Below, in pieces: positions 56,408 through 63,948 of a stretch of 64,000 nucleotides of DNA. Under the pieces are notes generated by a model that saw only the letters and a list, made by a program, of their open reading frames with translations, ran no database searches and was not told the DNA's origin. This stretch comes from Ornithinimicrobium flavum (GTDB taxonomy: Bacteria > Actinomycetota > Actinomycetes > Actinomycetales > Dermatophilaceae), in NCBI RefSeq assembly GCF_004526345.1, contig NZ_CP038213.1, positions 3,224,001 to 3,288,000 on the forward strand, written 5' to 3'. The translations under genes and the position numbers were made by a program. Positions within the stretch are counted from its first letter, which is position 1; each line of letters starts with the position of its first letter.

Positions 56408-58054
56408 ATGGTGGACACCGTGGTCAGGGCCCCCTCGCACGCGGTCGGCGCCGACGCCCCGCCGTTGCTGGAGGAGACGATCGGCGACAACCTGGACGCC
56501 ACCGCGCGCCGGTGGGCGGGGCGCACCGCACTGGTCGAGTGCGAGTCCGGGCGACGCTGGACGTATGCCGAGCTGGTCGCCGACGTCGACCGCCTCGCCC
56601 GGGCCCTGCTCGCCTCGGGCGTCGGCACCGGCGACCGGGTCGGCATCTGGTCGCCGAACACCGCCGAGTGGACCCTCGTGCAGTTCGCGACCGCCAAGAT
56701 CGGCGCGATCCTGGTCAACGTCAACCCCGCCTACCGCACCCACGAGCTGTCCTACGTGCTGCGTCAGGCCGGCGTCGGCACCGTCGTCGTCGCGGAGTCC
56801 TTCAAGGGCAGCAGCTACCCGGCCATGGTGGATGAGGTCCGCGAGGAGTGCCCCGACCTCCGGACGGTGCTGGTCGTCGGCAGCGCGGGGTGGGAGGAGT
56901 TCCTGGGCCGCGCTGCCGAGGTCGGCGCCGACCGCCTCGCGCAGGTCCAGGGCAGCCTGTCGCCCACCGACCCGATCAACATCCAGTACACCTCGGGCAC
57001 CACCGGCTTCCCCAAGGGCGCGACCCTGTCGCACCGCAACATCCTCAACAACGGCTACTTCGTCGGGGAGGGGTGCGGCTACACCGAGCAGGACGTCATC
57101 TGCATACCCGTGCCCTTCTACCACTGCTTCGGGATGGTCATGGGCAACCTCGCCGCCACCACGCACGGCGCGTGCATGGTCATCCCCGGGCCGGGCTTCG
57201 ACCCCGCGGCGACGCTGCGCGCGGTCCGGGAGGAGCGGTGCACCTCCCTCTACGGGGTCCCGACCATGTTCATCGCCGAGCTGGAGCTCATCGACCGGGG
57301 CGGGGAGTTCTCGATCGACGACCTCGGCAGCGTCCGGACCGGGATCATGGCCGGCTCGCTGTGCCCCGCCTCGGTGATGCGGCGGCTGATCGACGCCGGC
57401 GTCACCGACCTGACCATCTGCTACGGCATGACCGAGACCTCGCCCGTGTCGACCCAGACCACGCCGTCGGACCCCTTCGAGAAGAAGGTGGGGACGGTCG
57501 GCCGCGTGGGGCCGCACCTGGAGATCAGGATCGTCGACCCGGTGAGCCGGGAGACCGTCCCCCGGGGCGAGCCGGGCGAGTTCTGCACCAGGGGCTACTC
57601 GGTGATGCTCGGCTACTGGGAGGACCCCGAGAGGACCGTCGAGGTGCTGCAGGACGGGTGGATGGCGACCGGGGACATCGGGGTGATGGACGAGGACGGG
57701 TTCGTCGAGATCACCGGCCGGATCAAGGACATGGTCATCCGCGGCGGGGAGAACATCTACCCCCGGGAGGTCGAGGAGTTCCTCATGGGCCACCCCGACG
57801 TGGTGGACGCCCAGGTCGTCGGGGTGCCCGACGCGAGGTACGGCGAGGAGCTCATGGCCTGGCTGCGTCTCCGCGAGGGTGCCGAGCCCCTCACCGCTGA
57901 GGCGGTCCGGGAGTTCTGCTCAGGGTCGCTGGCGCACTACAAGATCCCGCGCTACGTCAGCATCGTCGAGGAGTGGCCGATGACCGTCACGGGCAAGATC
58001 CGCAAGGTCGAGCTGCGCGAGGCCGGGGAGAGGATCGTCCAGCAGCGCCCGTGA
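56408..58054 (+). CDS. Acyl-CoA synthetase (AMP-binding)
   Basis: 548 residues, ANL superfamily. ATP loop YTSGTTGFPKGATLSH, CYGMTETSPVS, WMATGDIGVMDEDGFVEITGRIKDMVIRGGENIYPREVE, and the C-terminal catalytic Lys in MTVTGKIRKVE. Typical of medium/long-chain fatty acyl-CoA ligases (FadD35/FadK-like). CAGGAT box six nt before the ATG. Repeats follow in the 235-bp gap downstream. Confidence 0.9.
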   Translation: MVDTVVRAPSHAVGADAPPLLEETIGDNLDATARRWAGRTALVECESGRRWTYAELVADVDRLARALLASGVGTGDRVGIWSPNTAEWTLVQFATAKIGAILVNVNPAYRTHELSYVLRQAGVGTVVVAESFKGSSYPAMVDEVREECPDLRTVLVVGSAGWEEFLGRAAEVGADRLAQVQGSLSPTDPINIQYTSGTTGFPKGATLSHRNILNNGYFVGEGCGYTEQDVICIPVPFYHCFGMVMGNLAATTHGACMVIPGPGFDPAATLRAVREERCTSLYGVPTMFIAELELIDRGGEFSIDDLGSVRTGIMAGSLCPASVMRRLIDAGVTDLTICYGMTETSPVSTQTTPSDPFEKKVGTVGRVGPHLEIRIVDPVSRETVPRGEPGEFCTRGYSVMLGYWEDPERTVEVLQDGWMATGDIGVMDEDGFVEITGRIKDMVIRGGENIYPREVEEFLMGHPDVVDAQVVGVPDARYGEELMAWLRLREGAEPLTAEAVREFCSGSLAHYKIPRYVSIVEEWPMTVTGKIRKVELREAGERIVQQRP

Positions 58055-58057
58055 GGC

Positions 58058-58261
58058 GGAGGCGGGGTATGCCGGCCGCCGTCACGTCCCCTCCTCGTCC
58101 CCCCGCCGCGTTCCCCGTGGCCCTGCGAACCAGGATGGACGAGCGAGACCAGCATGGACAAGGTTCTCGACGGCGCCTGTCCCCGTCTTCCTTGTCCATC
58201 GCCGCTCTCCGCCGCCTCACGGCTGCCGCCAGGGTGGAGGCGGGGGTATGCCGGGCCGCCG
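58058..58261. repeat. Direct repeat pair flanking an intergenic hairpin element (copy A)
   Basis: GAGGCGGGG(G)TATGCCG(G)GCCGCC occurs at about 58058-58082 and 58237-58261. CGTGAGGCGG (58050-58059) and CCGCCTCACG (58212-58221) form a perfect inverted pair. Between them, ATGGACAAGG (58154-58163) and CCTTGTCCAT (58190-58199) form a 10-bp stem with a 26-nt loop. The 51-nt core (58151-58201) recurs, inverted and ~84% identical, at 62904-62954. Confidence 0.6.
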
Positions 58262-58289
58262 CCGGGCCGTGACCTGGGATGCTGGACCC

Positions 58290-58859
58290 ATGCTGCTCCT
58301 CCTCTTCGGCCCGCCCGCGGTGGGGAAGATGACCGTGGGGCGTGCGGTCGCCGCCCGCAGCAGGTTCCGGCTGTTCCACAACCACATGACCATCGAGCCG
58401 CTGCTCGAGACCTTCGGCTACGGGACACCGCCCTTCGAGGTCCTCAACGCGGAGTTCCGGCGGCGCGTGCTCGAGGAGGCCGCCGCCCACGACGTGGACC
58501 TGCTCCTCACCCTCGTGTGGGCGCTGGACCACCCGGAGGACGTGGCGGGGATCGAGTCCTACGTGGAGATCTTCGACGGGGACGTAGCCTTCGTCGAGCT
58601 GCGGGCGGACCTCGGGACCCGGCTGGAGCGGAACCGCACGGAGCACCGCCTGCTGCACAAGGCCTCCAAGCGCGACGTCGCGTGGTCCGACGGCAACCTG
58701 CGGGAGATGGAGGACCGCTGGGTCATGACGTCGCAGGACGGGCCGCAGCGCGCCGCCGAGCTCCTGGCCCGGCACCCTCACCTGGTCCTCGACACGACGG
58801 GCCGGACGGCGCAGGAGTCGGCCGACCGGATCCTGGAGTGGGTGGACCAGGGCTCCTAG
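58290..58859 (+). CDS. P-loop kinase-like AAA protein (shikimate-kinase-like)
   Basis: 189 residues from ATG 58290. Walker A LLFGPPAVGKMTVGRAVA at residues 4-21, then FHNHMTIEPLLETFGYG and a C-terminal LVLDTTGRTAQESADRILEW. Resembles small nucleotide/sugar kinases of the shikimate-kinase fold annotated only as AAA protein. Substrate unknown. Stop overlaps that of the convergent DinB-OsmC gene (CTAG). Confidence 0.72.
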   Translation: MLLLLFGPPAVGKMTVGRAVAARSRFRLFHNHMTIEPLLETFGYGTPPFEVLNAEFRRRVLEEAAAHDVDLLLTLVWALDHPEDVAGIESYVEIFDGDVAFVELRADLGTRLERNRTEHRLLHKASKRDVAWSDGNLREMEDRWVMTSQDGPQRAAELLARHPHLVLDTTGRTAQESADRILEWVDQGS

Positions 58860-59716
58860 CGGACCCGCGTCACCGCCACCCCGGCCCGCAGCACCCGGGG
58901 GATCTCGGCGACCTCGTCGACCGCGTCGAGGAGCCGGGCCTGATCGGTGGTCGGGGCCGGGGAGTCGAGGGTGACGGCATACTCCACGCCGGTGGACCGC
59001 CACCGGTCGTCGAAGTCCCCGTCCACCACCACCGAGACCCCGTCCACGGCCAGCCCCGCCCGCCGAGCCTCGCGGTAGACGTCGTTGAGGACGCACAGCG
59101 CGACCGACAGGTGCAGCAGCTGGGCCCCGTTGGCGGCCGGCCCGACCACGACCCCCTGCTCGGTCCACCCGTGCGGCAGCACGACGCCCTCCTCCCCCCG
59201 GAGCGACCCCGCGCCGGCCCGGACCCGGAAGGGTGCGTCCTCCCCCCGCGCGGACGACCGTCCTGCGTCGGCCGGCGCCACCACCAGGTCCCGGGTGATC
59301 TCGAGATGCCCCAGGTGCTGGCACAGCTCCTCCAGGACGTGGAGCAGCACCCCCTCCGCGCTCCCGCCCCAGAACCGGCCCTCACCCCGCCGGCCCCGGA
59401 CCGGCCCACCGGGGCCGATCCTGGCCAGGTCTCCCCTCAGCTCCTCCCGCGCGACCCGGGCGCGCGCCACCAGCTCGGCGACCGGCCCGCTCGCCACGAA
59501 CTCCGCCTCCCGGTCCCGCCGGACGGGCTGCCCGAGGAGCTCCTGCCGGGTCCACTCCGAGACCATCCCGAGGCAGTGGGTGAGGATCTGGTAGGCGGAG
59601 TTGGCGCCGGGCAGCTCCGGCACCCGGTTGGCGGTGACGTCGTCCATCCCCGCGACCACGTCGATGATCTCGTCCAGCTTGGCCAGGCAGAAGCGGCCGA
59701 GCACGTCCTCGTCCAT
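58856..59716 (-). CDS. DinB - OsmC fusion protein
   Basis: 286 residues. N-terminal DinB/mycothiol-transferase four-helix bundle (about 1-150; ILTHCLGMVSEW and LEELCQHLGHLEITRD supply metal-type His). C-terminal OsmC domain (about 180-286; GANGAQLLHLSVALCVLNDVYREA with the redox Cys position, AEIPRVLRAGVAVTRV). Both families act in thiol chemistry and peroxide or electrophile detoxification, so the fusion suggests mycothiol-linked detoxification. CAGGAT six nt upstream of ATG 59716. Confidence 0.72.
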   Translation of the reverse strand: MDEDVLGRFCLAKLDEIIDVVAGMDDVTANRVPELPGANSAYQILTHCLGMVSEWTRQELLGQPVRRDREAEFVASGPVAELVARARVAREELRGDLARIGPGGPVRGRRGEGRFWGGSAEGVLLHVLEELCQHLGHLEITRDLVVAPADAGRSSARGEDAPFRVRAGAGSLRGEEGVVLPHGWTEQGVVVGPAANGAQLLHLSVALCVLNDVYREARRAGLAVDGVSVVVDGDFDDRWRSTGVEYAVTLDSPAPTTDQARLLDAVDEVAEIPRVLRAGVAVTRVR

Positions 59717-59754
59717 CCCCGCATCCTGTCGCACGGCGGGCCCCGGGCGGAAGG

Positions 59755-60540
59755 TCAGACGAAGGGTGGCGTGAACCGCCCGTCGACCGCCGTCCACCCG
59801 CCGTCGACCATCACCTGCGACCCGGTGACGAAGGACGCCGCGTCCGAGGCGAGCCAGCACGCCGCACCGACCATCTCCTCGGGCCGGGCCCACCGCCCCA
59901 GGGCGGACTTCTCCGCGTAGGCCCGCCCCCAGTCCTGGTCGGCCCGGATCTGGTCGGTCAGCGGGGTCTCGACCACACCCGGCGCGACGGCGTTGACCCG
60001 GACGCCGCTCGGCCCCAGCTCGGCGGCGAGGGTCCGGACCAGCTGCTGCACCCCGGCCTTGGTCGCGGCATACACCCCCTGCCCCGGCTCGACGGTGACG
60101 GCCCGGATGGAGGTGAAGGCGACGATCGAGCCACGCCCCCGAGCCATCATGCCGGGGGCGAAGGCCCGCGCCGCGTTGAAGGTCCCGCGCAGGTTGAGGG
60201 CGACCACCCGGTCGAACTCCTCACCCGTGTAGTCCAGCAGGCGCTTGCGCACGTTCACCGCCGCGGTGAGCACGAGCACGTCCACCTCGTCGATCCGGTC
60301 CGCCCGCCGCCCCAGGTCGCCCTCGTCCAGGACGTCCACCGGGTATGCGGCGTGCCCGCGCCCCGGGTCCCCCACCCGGTCGCGCGCCGCCTCCGCGGTG
60401 GCCGGTTCCTTGTCGAGGCAGGTCACCCGTGCCCCCTGGGCGGCCAGCCCGGCGGCCACCTCGCTCCCGATCCCGCCCACCCCGACCACGACGGCGTGCC
60501 GCCCGTCCAGCCGGAACATCCGGGCGTAGTCCAGCGTCAT
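59755..60540 (-). CDS. Short-chain dehydrogenase/reductase
   Basis: 261 residues. Catalytic Ser (AFTSIRA), Tyr and Lys (GVYAATKAG), Asn (NVRKR region), C-terminal VTGSQVMVDGGW. The glycine motif reads VVGVGGIGSEVA, one residue shorter than the usual TGxxxGIG. Substrate unknown. 38 bp upstream of the DinB-OsmC gene on the same strand, so possibly one transcript. Confidence 0.85.
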   Translation of the reverse strand: MTLDYARMFRLDGRHAVVVGVGGIGSEVAAGLAAQGARVTCLDKEPATAEAARDRVGDPGRGHAAYPVDVLDEGDLGRRADRIDEVDVLVLTAAVNVRKRLLDYTGEEFDRVVALNLRGTFNAARAFAPGMMARGRGSIVAFTSIRAVTVEPGQGVYAATKAGVQQLVRTLAAELGPSGVRVNAVAPGVVETPLTDQIRADQDWGRAYAEKSALGRWARPEEMVGAACWLASDAASFVTGSQVMVDGGWTAVDGRFTPPFV

Positions 60541-60577
60541 GGGCCCAGTGTGGCAGGCCGGTCCGACCCGGTGGCCA

Positions 60578-60682
60578 GGGACTTCGGGCCGTCGGCGAGG
60601 GACTTCGGGCCGTCGGCGAGGGACGGCAGCCCGCCGGCGAGGGTCGCCGGGCCGTCAGCGAGGGACGGCAGCCCGTCGCCGG
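60578..60682. repeat. Five 21-bp tandem repeats between SDR and HAD genes
   Basis: Units start at 60578, 60599, 60620, 60641 and 60662. The first two are identical (GGGACTTCGGGCCGTCGGCGA); the others differ at 4-9 positions. They fill most of the 166-bp divergent region. The 21-bp period equals two helical turns and seven codons. Confidence 0.8.
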
Positions 60683-60706
60683 GGACGGCCCGCCTACGCT
60701 GGCCGG

Positions 60707-61396
60707 ATGGACGCGCGGGACGTGGTGGCCTCCAGCGAGGCGGTGCTGGTCGACTTCGACGGGCCGCTGGCGCGTCTGCTGCCGGGCAGGCGGTGGCTGG
60801 AGCTCTCGGACCGGGTGCGCGCCCGGGCCGGGGAGCTGGGCGGCCCCGCGCTGGAGCAGGCCCTGGAGGGTCAGCCCGACCACGTGCAGGTCCTGCGCTC
60901 CGCGGCGGCGCGCGCCCCCGAGGTGGGGCCGCCCCTCGCGGCCTTGGTGACCCGGGTCGAGCTGGCGGCGGCCGAAGAGGTCGCGCCGGGTGCGGGGGCC
61001 GTTGCCTTCCTGGAGGAGTGCCTGGAGCGCTCGGCGGTCGCGGTGATCACCAACAACGACCCCCGGGTGGTGGGGCTCGTGCTGGACCGGGCCCGCCCGG
61101 GCCTCACCGACCGCCTGGCCGTCGTGCTGGGGCGGGTGGACGACCGCCTCGACGACCTCAAGCCCAGCCCCGCCATGCTCCACTCCGCCCTGCGGACGAG
61201 CGGGGTCGGGGCGGCGACCGCGGTCTTCCTCGGGGACTCGGTGACCGACGTCGAGGCCGGGCTGGCTGCGCGCGTGCGGGTGGTCGGCGTGGCAGAGGAC
61301 GCCACGCGGCGGCAGGAGCTGCTGACCGCAGGTGCCGTCGCCGTCGTCGCCTCCGTGGCCGACCTGCTCTGCACCGGCGGGCCCGACCGTCGATAA
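60707..61396 (+). CDS. HAD-family phosphatase
   Basis: 229 residues. Motif I VDFDGPLARLLPG, motif II ITNNDPR, motif III Lys in DDLKPSPAML and motif IV FLGDSVTDVEAG. The second Asp of the usual DxD is conserved. Seven bases separate it from the riboflavin-type fusion gene. An attractive idea is that it supplies the 5-amino-6-ribitylamino-uracil phosphate phosphatase, a HAD step in riboflavin synthesis (inference). TACGCT (60695-60700) six nt upstream: leaderless. Confidence 0.8.
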   Translation: MDARDVVASSEAVLVDFDGPLARLLPGRRWLELSDRVRARAGELGGPALEQALEGQPDHVQVLRSAAARAPEVGPPLAALVTRVELAAAEEVAPGAGAVAFLEECLERSAVAVITNNDPRVVGLVLDRARPGLTDRLAVVLGRVDDRLDDLKPSPAMLHSALRTSGVGAATAVFLGDSVTDVEAGLAARVRVVGVAEDATRRQELLTAGAVAVVASVADLLCTGGPDRR

Positions 61397-61403
61397 TCGG
61401 CGC

Positions 61404-62777
61404 ATGAGCTCCGGCGCAGCGACGAGCCTTCCCGAGCCGACCGCGGTGGAGCGGCTGGCCGACACCGTCCTGCCGACCCGCCACGGGACCTTCCGGATGA
61501 CGGCATACCGGGACGACCTCGACCTGGAGCACGTCGTGCTGAGCGTGGGGATCACCGACGCCGGCGCCCGGCAGCGCGACCTCGACAAGGCCCCGCTCGT
61601 CAGGGTGCACTCCGAGTGCCTCACCGGTGACGCGCTGGGCTCACGGCGGTGCGACTGCGGCGAGCAGCTGCAGCGGGCGCTGCACCTGGTCATGCAGGAC
61701 GGCTACGGCGCCCTGGTCTACGTGGGCGGGCACGAGGGTCGCGGCATCGGCCTGGTCGAGAAGCTGCGGGCCTACGCGCTGCAGGACACCGGGCTGGACA
61801 CGGTCGACGCCAACCTGCGGCTGGGCCACCAGGCCGACCAGCGCACCTACGGTCAGACGGCCGCGATCCTGGAGGACCTCGGGATCAGCCGGATCCGGCT
61901 GCTGTCCTCCAACCCCGCCAAGGAGCAGGCGCTCACCGCGCTCGGGGTCGGGGTGGTGGCCCGGCAGCCGCTCATCATGCCCGGCCGGCCGGAGAACGCC
62001 GCCTACCTGCGCACCAAGCGCGAGCGCATGGGCCACGACCGTGAGGCGGCCGACGAGTGGGAGGCGCTGCTGCGCGGGGAGGTGACCTCGGGACCCCTGG
62101 GCGAGAGGTATGCCGATCTCGCCCGCCCGGGCGGCCCGCGGGTGGTGGCGCAGCTCGGGCAGAGCCTGGACGGCTTCATCGCCAGCCGGACCGGCGACGC
62201 CGCCTTCGTCACCGGTGAGGAGGACCGCGAGCACCTGCACCGGCTGCGGGCCCTGGCCGACGCGGTCGTCGTGGGGGCGGCGACGGTGGTCTCCGACGAC
62301 CCGCAGCTGACGGTGCGGTCGGTGGCGGGACCCTCCCCGGTGCGGGTGGTGCTCGATCCGCGGGGCGCGGTGCCGACGGGCGCTCGCGTCCTCACCGACG
62401 GGGTCGCCCCGACGCTGTGGATCGTCGGCGGCGGCACGGTGCCGGAGCAGCCCGCCGCTCACGTCACGGCGCTCCCCTGGCCCGGTGGCGGGCCGATGGA
62501 CCCGGCGGGTGTGCTCGCGGTGCTGAGGGAGCGTGGCCTCGGCACCGTGCTCGTCGAGGGCGGGGGCCGGTTGGTCACGGCCTTCGTGCAGGCCGGCGTG
62601 GTCGACCGCCTCTTCCTGACGACCGCGCCCGTGCTCATCGGTGACGGCGTGCCCGGGCTGCGGCTCGGCGGGACCGACCGCCTCGCGGACGCCTTCCGGC
62701 CGACGGTGGTGCGCCGGTGGGCGGCGGGCGAGGACCTGGTCACCGAGCTCGACGTCACGGGCCTGGGCCGGGGCTGA
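61404..62777 (+). CDS. GTP cyclohydrolase II - RibD-type reductase fusion
   Basis: 457 residues. Residues ~25-205 are GTP cyclohydrolase II: zinc site HSECLTGDALGSRRCDCG, catalytic GGHEGRGIGLVEKLRAY, GTP site around RLLSSNPAKEQAL. Residues ~240-457 are the RibD C-terminal (DHFR-like) reductase: AQLGQSLDGFIAS, VVGAATVVSDDPQLTVR, GTVLVEGGGRLVTAFVQAGVVDRL. Deaminase (RibD-N) and DHBP synthase (RibB) domains are absent. Covers two non-consecutive riboflavin steps. GATAAT (61392-61397) lies 6 nt upstream of ATG 61404. Confidence 0.85.
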   Translation: MSSGAATSLPEPTAVERLADTVLPTRHGTFRMTAYRDDLDLEHVVLSVGITDAGARQRDLDKAPLVRVHSECLTGDALGSRRCDCGEQLQRALHLVMQDGYGALVYVGGHEGRGIGLVEKLRAYALQDTGLDTVDANLRLGHQADQRTYGQTAAILEDLGISRIRLLSSNPAKEQALTALGVGVVARQPLIMPGRPENAAYLRTKRERMGHDREAADEWEALLRGEVTSGPLGERYADLARPGGPRVVAQLGQSLDGFIASRTGDAAFVTGEEDREHLHRLRALADAVVVGAATVVSDDPQLTVRSVAGPSPVRVVLDPRGAVPTGARVLTDGVAPTLWIVGGGTVPEQPAAHVTALPWPGGGPMDPAGVLAVLRERGLGTVLVEGGGRLVTAFVQAGVVDRLFLTTAPVLIGDGVPGLRLGGTDRLADAFRPTVVRRWAAGEDLVTELDVTGLGRG

Positions 62778-62892
62778 CCCGGCGGGCGCGGACGGGCGGG
62801 CCGGGCACCGGGCGGGCCGGCACCCGGTGGGCACGGACGGGCGGGCCGGCACCGGGCGGGCACGGACGGGCGGGCCGGCACCGGGCGGGCGG
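62777..62892. repeat. G-rich 29-bp tandem repeats
   Basis: Two identical 29-bp units at 62829-62857 and 62858-62886 preceded by one and a half diverged copies. The plus strand carries many GGG runs. Starts right after the fusion gene stop; with the next repeats it fills the 319-bp gap 62778-63096, in which I see no gene. Confidence 0.75.
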
Positions 62893-62903
62893 CCCACGCC
62901 GCC

Positions 62904-62954
62904 CGATAGACAAGGAAGATGGTCATGGACGTCGTCGAGAACCTTGTCCATGCT
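62904..62954. repeat. Intergenic hairpin element, copy B (inverted relative to 58151-58201)
   Basis: ATAGACAAGG (62906-62915) and CCTTGTCCAT (62942-62951) form the same stem as copy A with one G-T wobble. The reverse complement is ~84% identical to copy A over 51 nt. Confidence 0.6.
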
Positions 62955-62959
62955 CTTCC

Positions 62960-63045
62960 TGGTGGTGCGAAGTGGCCTGATGGTGCCGGAGCGGCGGGAC
63001 CGGGGTGGCGCGAAGCGACTGATGGTGCGGAGCGGCGGGGGCCAG
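62960..63045. repeat. Imperfect ~40-bp direct repeat
   Basis: Two adjacent units of the form GGTGG(T/C)GCGAAG...CTGATGGTGC(C/G)GAGCGGCGGG, about 62961-63002 and 63003-63044. Confidence 0.5.
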
Positions 63046-63096
63046 GACCCGGCGGGCGCCGCCGCATCACGCACCCCTGCGCGGGAGGCGGCCCGG

Positions 63097-63903
63097 TCAG
63101 GTGGGGGCGTAGAGGTCGACGTGGCCGACGACGACCTCGAGCCGTCCTGATCGCAGCTGACCGCGCCGCAGGTCCTGCCACGCCCGCAGCGCCCGAGCGT
63201 GGTGGGGTGCCTGCGCCAGGGCGGCCTCGACCCGCTCGTCCAGGAACCGCGACAGCAGGTCGGCGTCCCCGGTGCCCAGCACCCAGTCGGTCCGCTACTC
63301 GCACGTCTCCCGCCCCCGGTCGCGGAGGAGCCGGGCGAGGCGTCCGGGAGCGTCCGGCCCGGGTCGGGCGTCGCGGCGCTGGTGGTCGTCGAAGGCCGCG
63401 CGCAGCAGGTGGTCGTCCGGGTGTCCCGGCGTCAGCTCCAGCTCTCCGGTGACCGACAGGCTGAAGAGCCCGGCGGCGTCGTGCCGGGCCGTCTCGTCGG
63501 CCAGGACGGTGAGCTCGCCGTCGGTGAGCACGTCGAGCAGCGCGGAGCACGTCAGGACCAGGCGGTCGTCGTCCTCCAGCACCAGCCCCGCCAGCAGCGT
63601 CCCCAGGTCCTCCACCTCGGCGCCGACCAGCTCGGCCCCGGGGTGGTCCTCCTCCCGCAGGTGGTCCGCGTCACGGTCCACCGACACCCATCGCTGGCGC
63701 ACCGGCAGCCGCGGCGCGAGGTAGCGCCGGTTCGCGCCCGTGCCCGCGCCGAGGTCGACGAGCACCAGACGACGCCCACCCGTGGCCCAGGAATCCTGCG
63801 CCAGCCGTCGCGGGAGATCCCCCGCGCCACGGTCACGGGCGGCGGTGTCCGCGCTGCTGCGCAGCGCCAGCCAGTCGCGTCCCGCCCGCCGGTCACCGCT
63901 CAC
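63097..63903 (-). pseudogene. SAM-dependent methyltransferase-like gene with in-frame TAG
   Basis: From GTG 63903: VLVDLGAGTGANRRYLAPRL (SAM motif I), WVSVDRDADHLR and LVLTCSALLDVLTDGELTVLAD of a class I methyltransferase-like fold. A TAG (63295-63297) stops it after 202 codons. The same frame reads on for 65 codons (WVLGTGDADLLSRFLDERV ... LEVVVGHVDLYAPT), the C-terminus expected for the family, to TGA at 63097. One G-to-A change (TGG to TAG) would explain it. Could be read through, non-functional or a base error. Confidence 0.6.
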
Positions 63904-63948
63904 CGCGCCGCTCCGTCCCTGACGCCCGCGAGGTTCCGGGGAGACGGG

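Noticed and set aside
58154..58300. Peptide beginning MDKVLD in the repeat element, also present in copy B
   Set aside because: The shared residues simply reflect the repeated DNA; frames are open by composition, there is no ribosome site and the reading frame diverges after the repeat.
60578..62892. Tandem repeats as CRISPR arrays
   Set aside because: Units of 21 and 29 bp are directly adjacent without unique spacers, and no cas gene is present.
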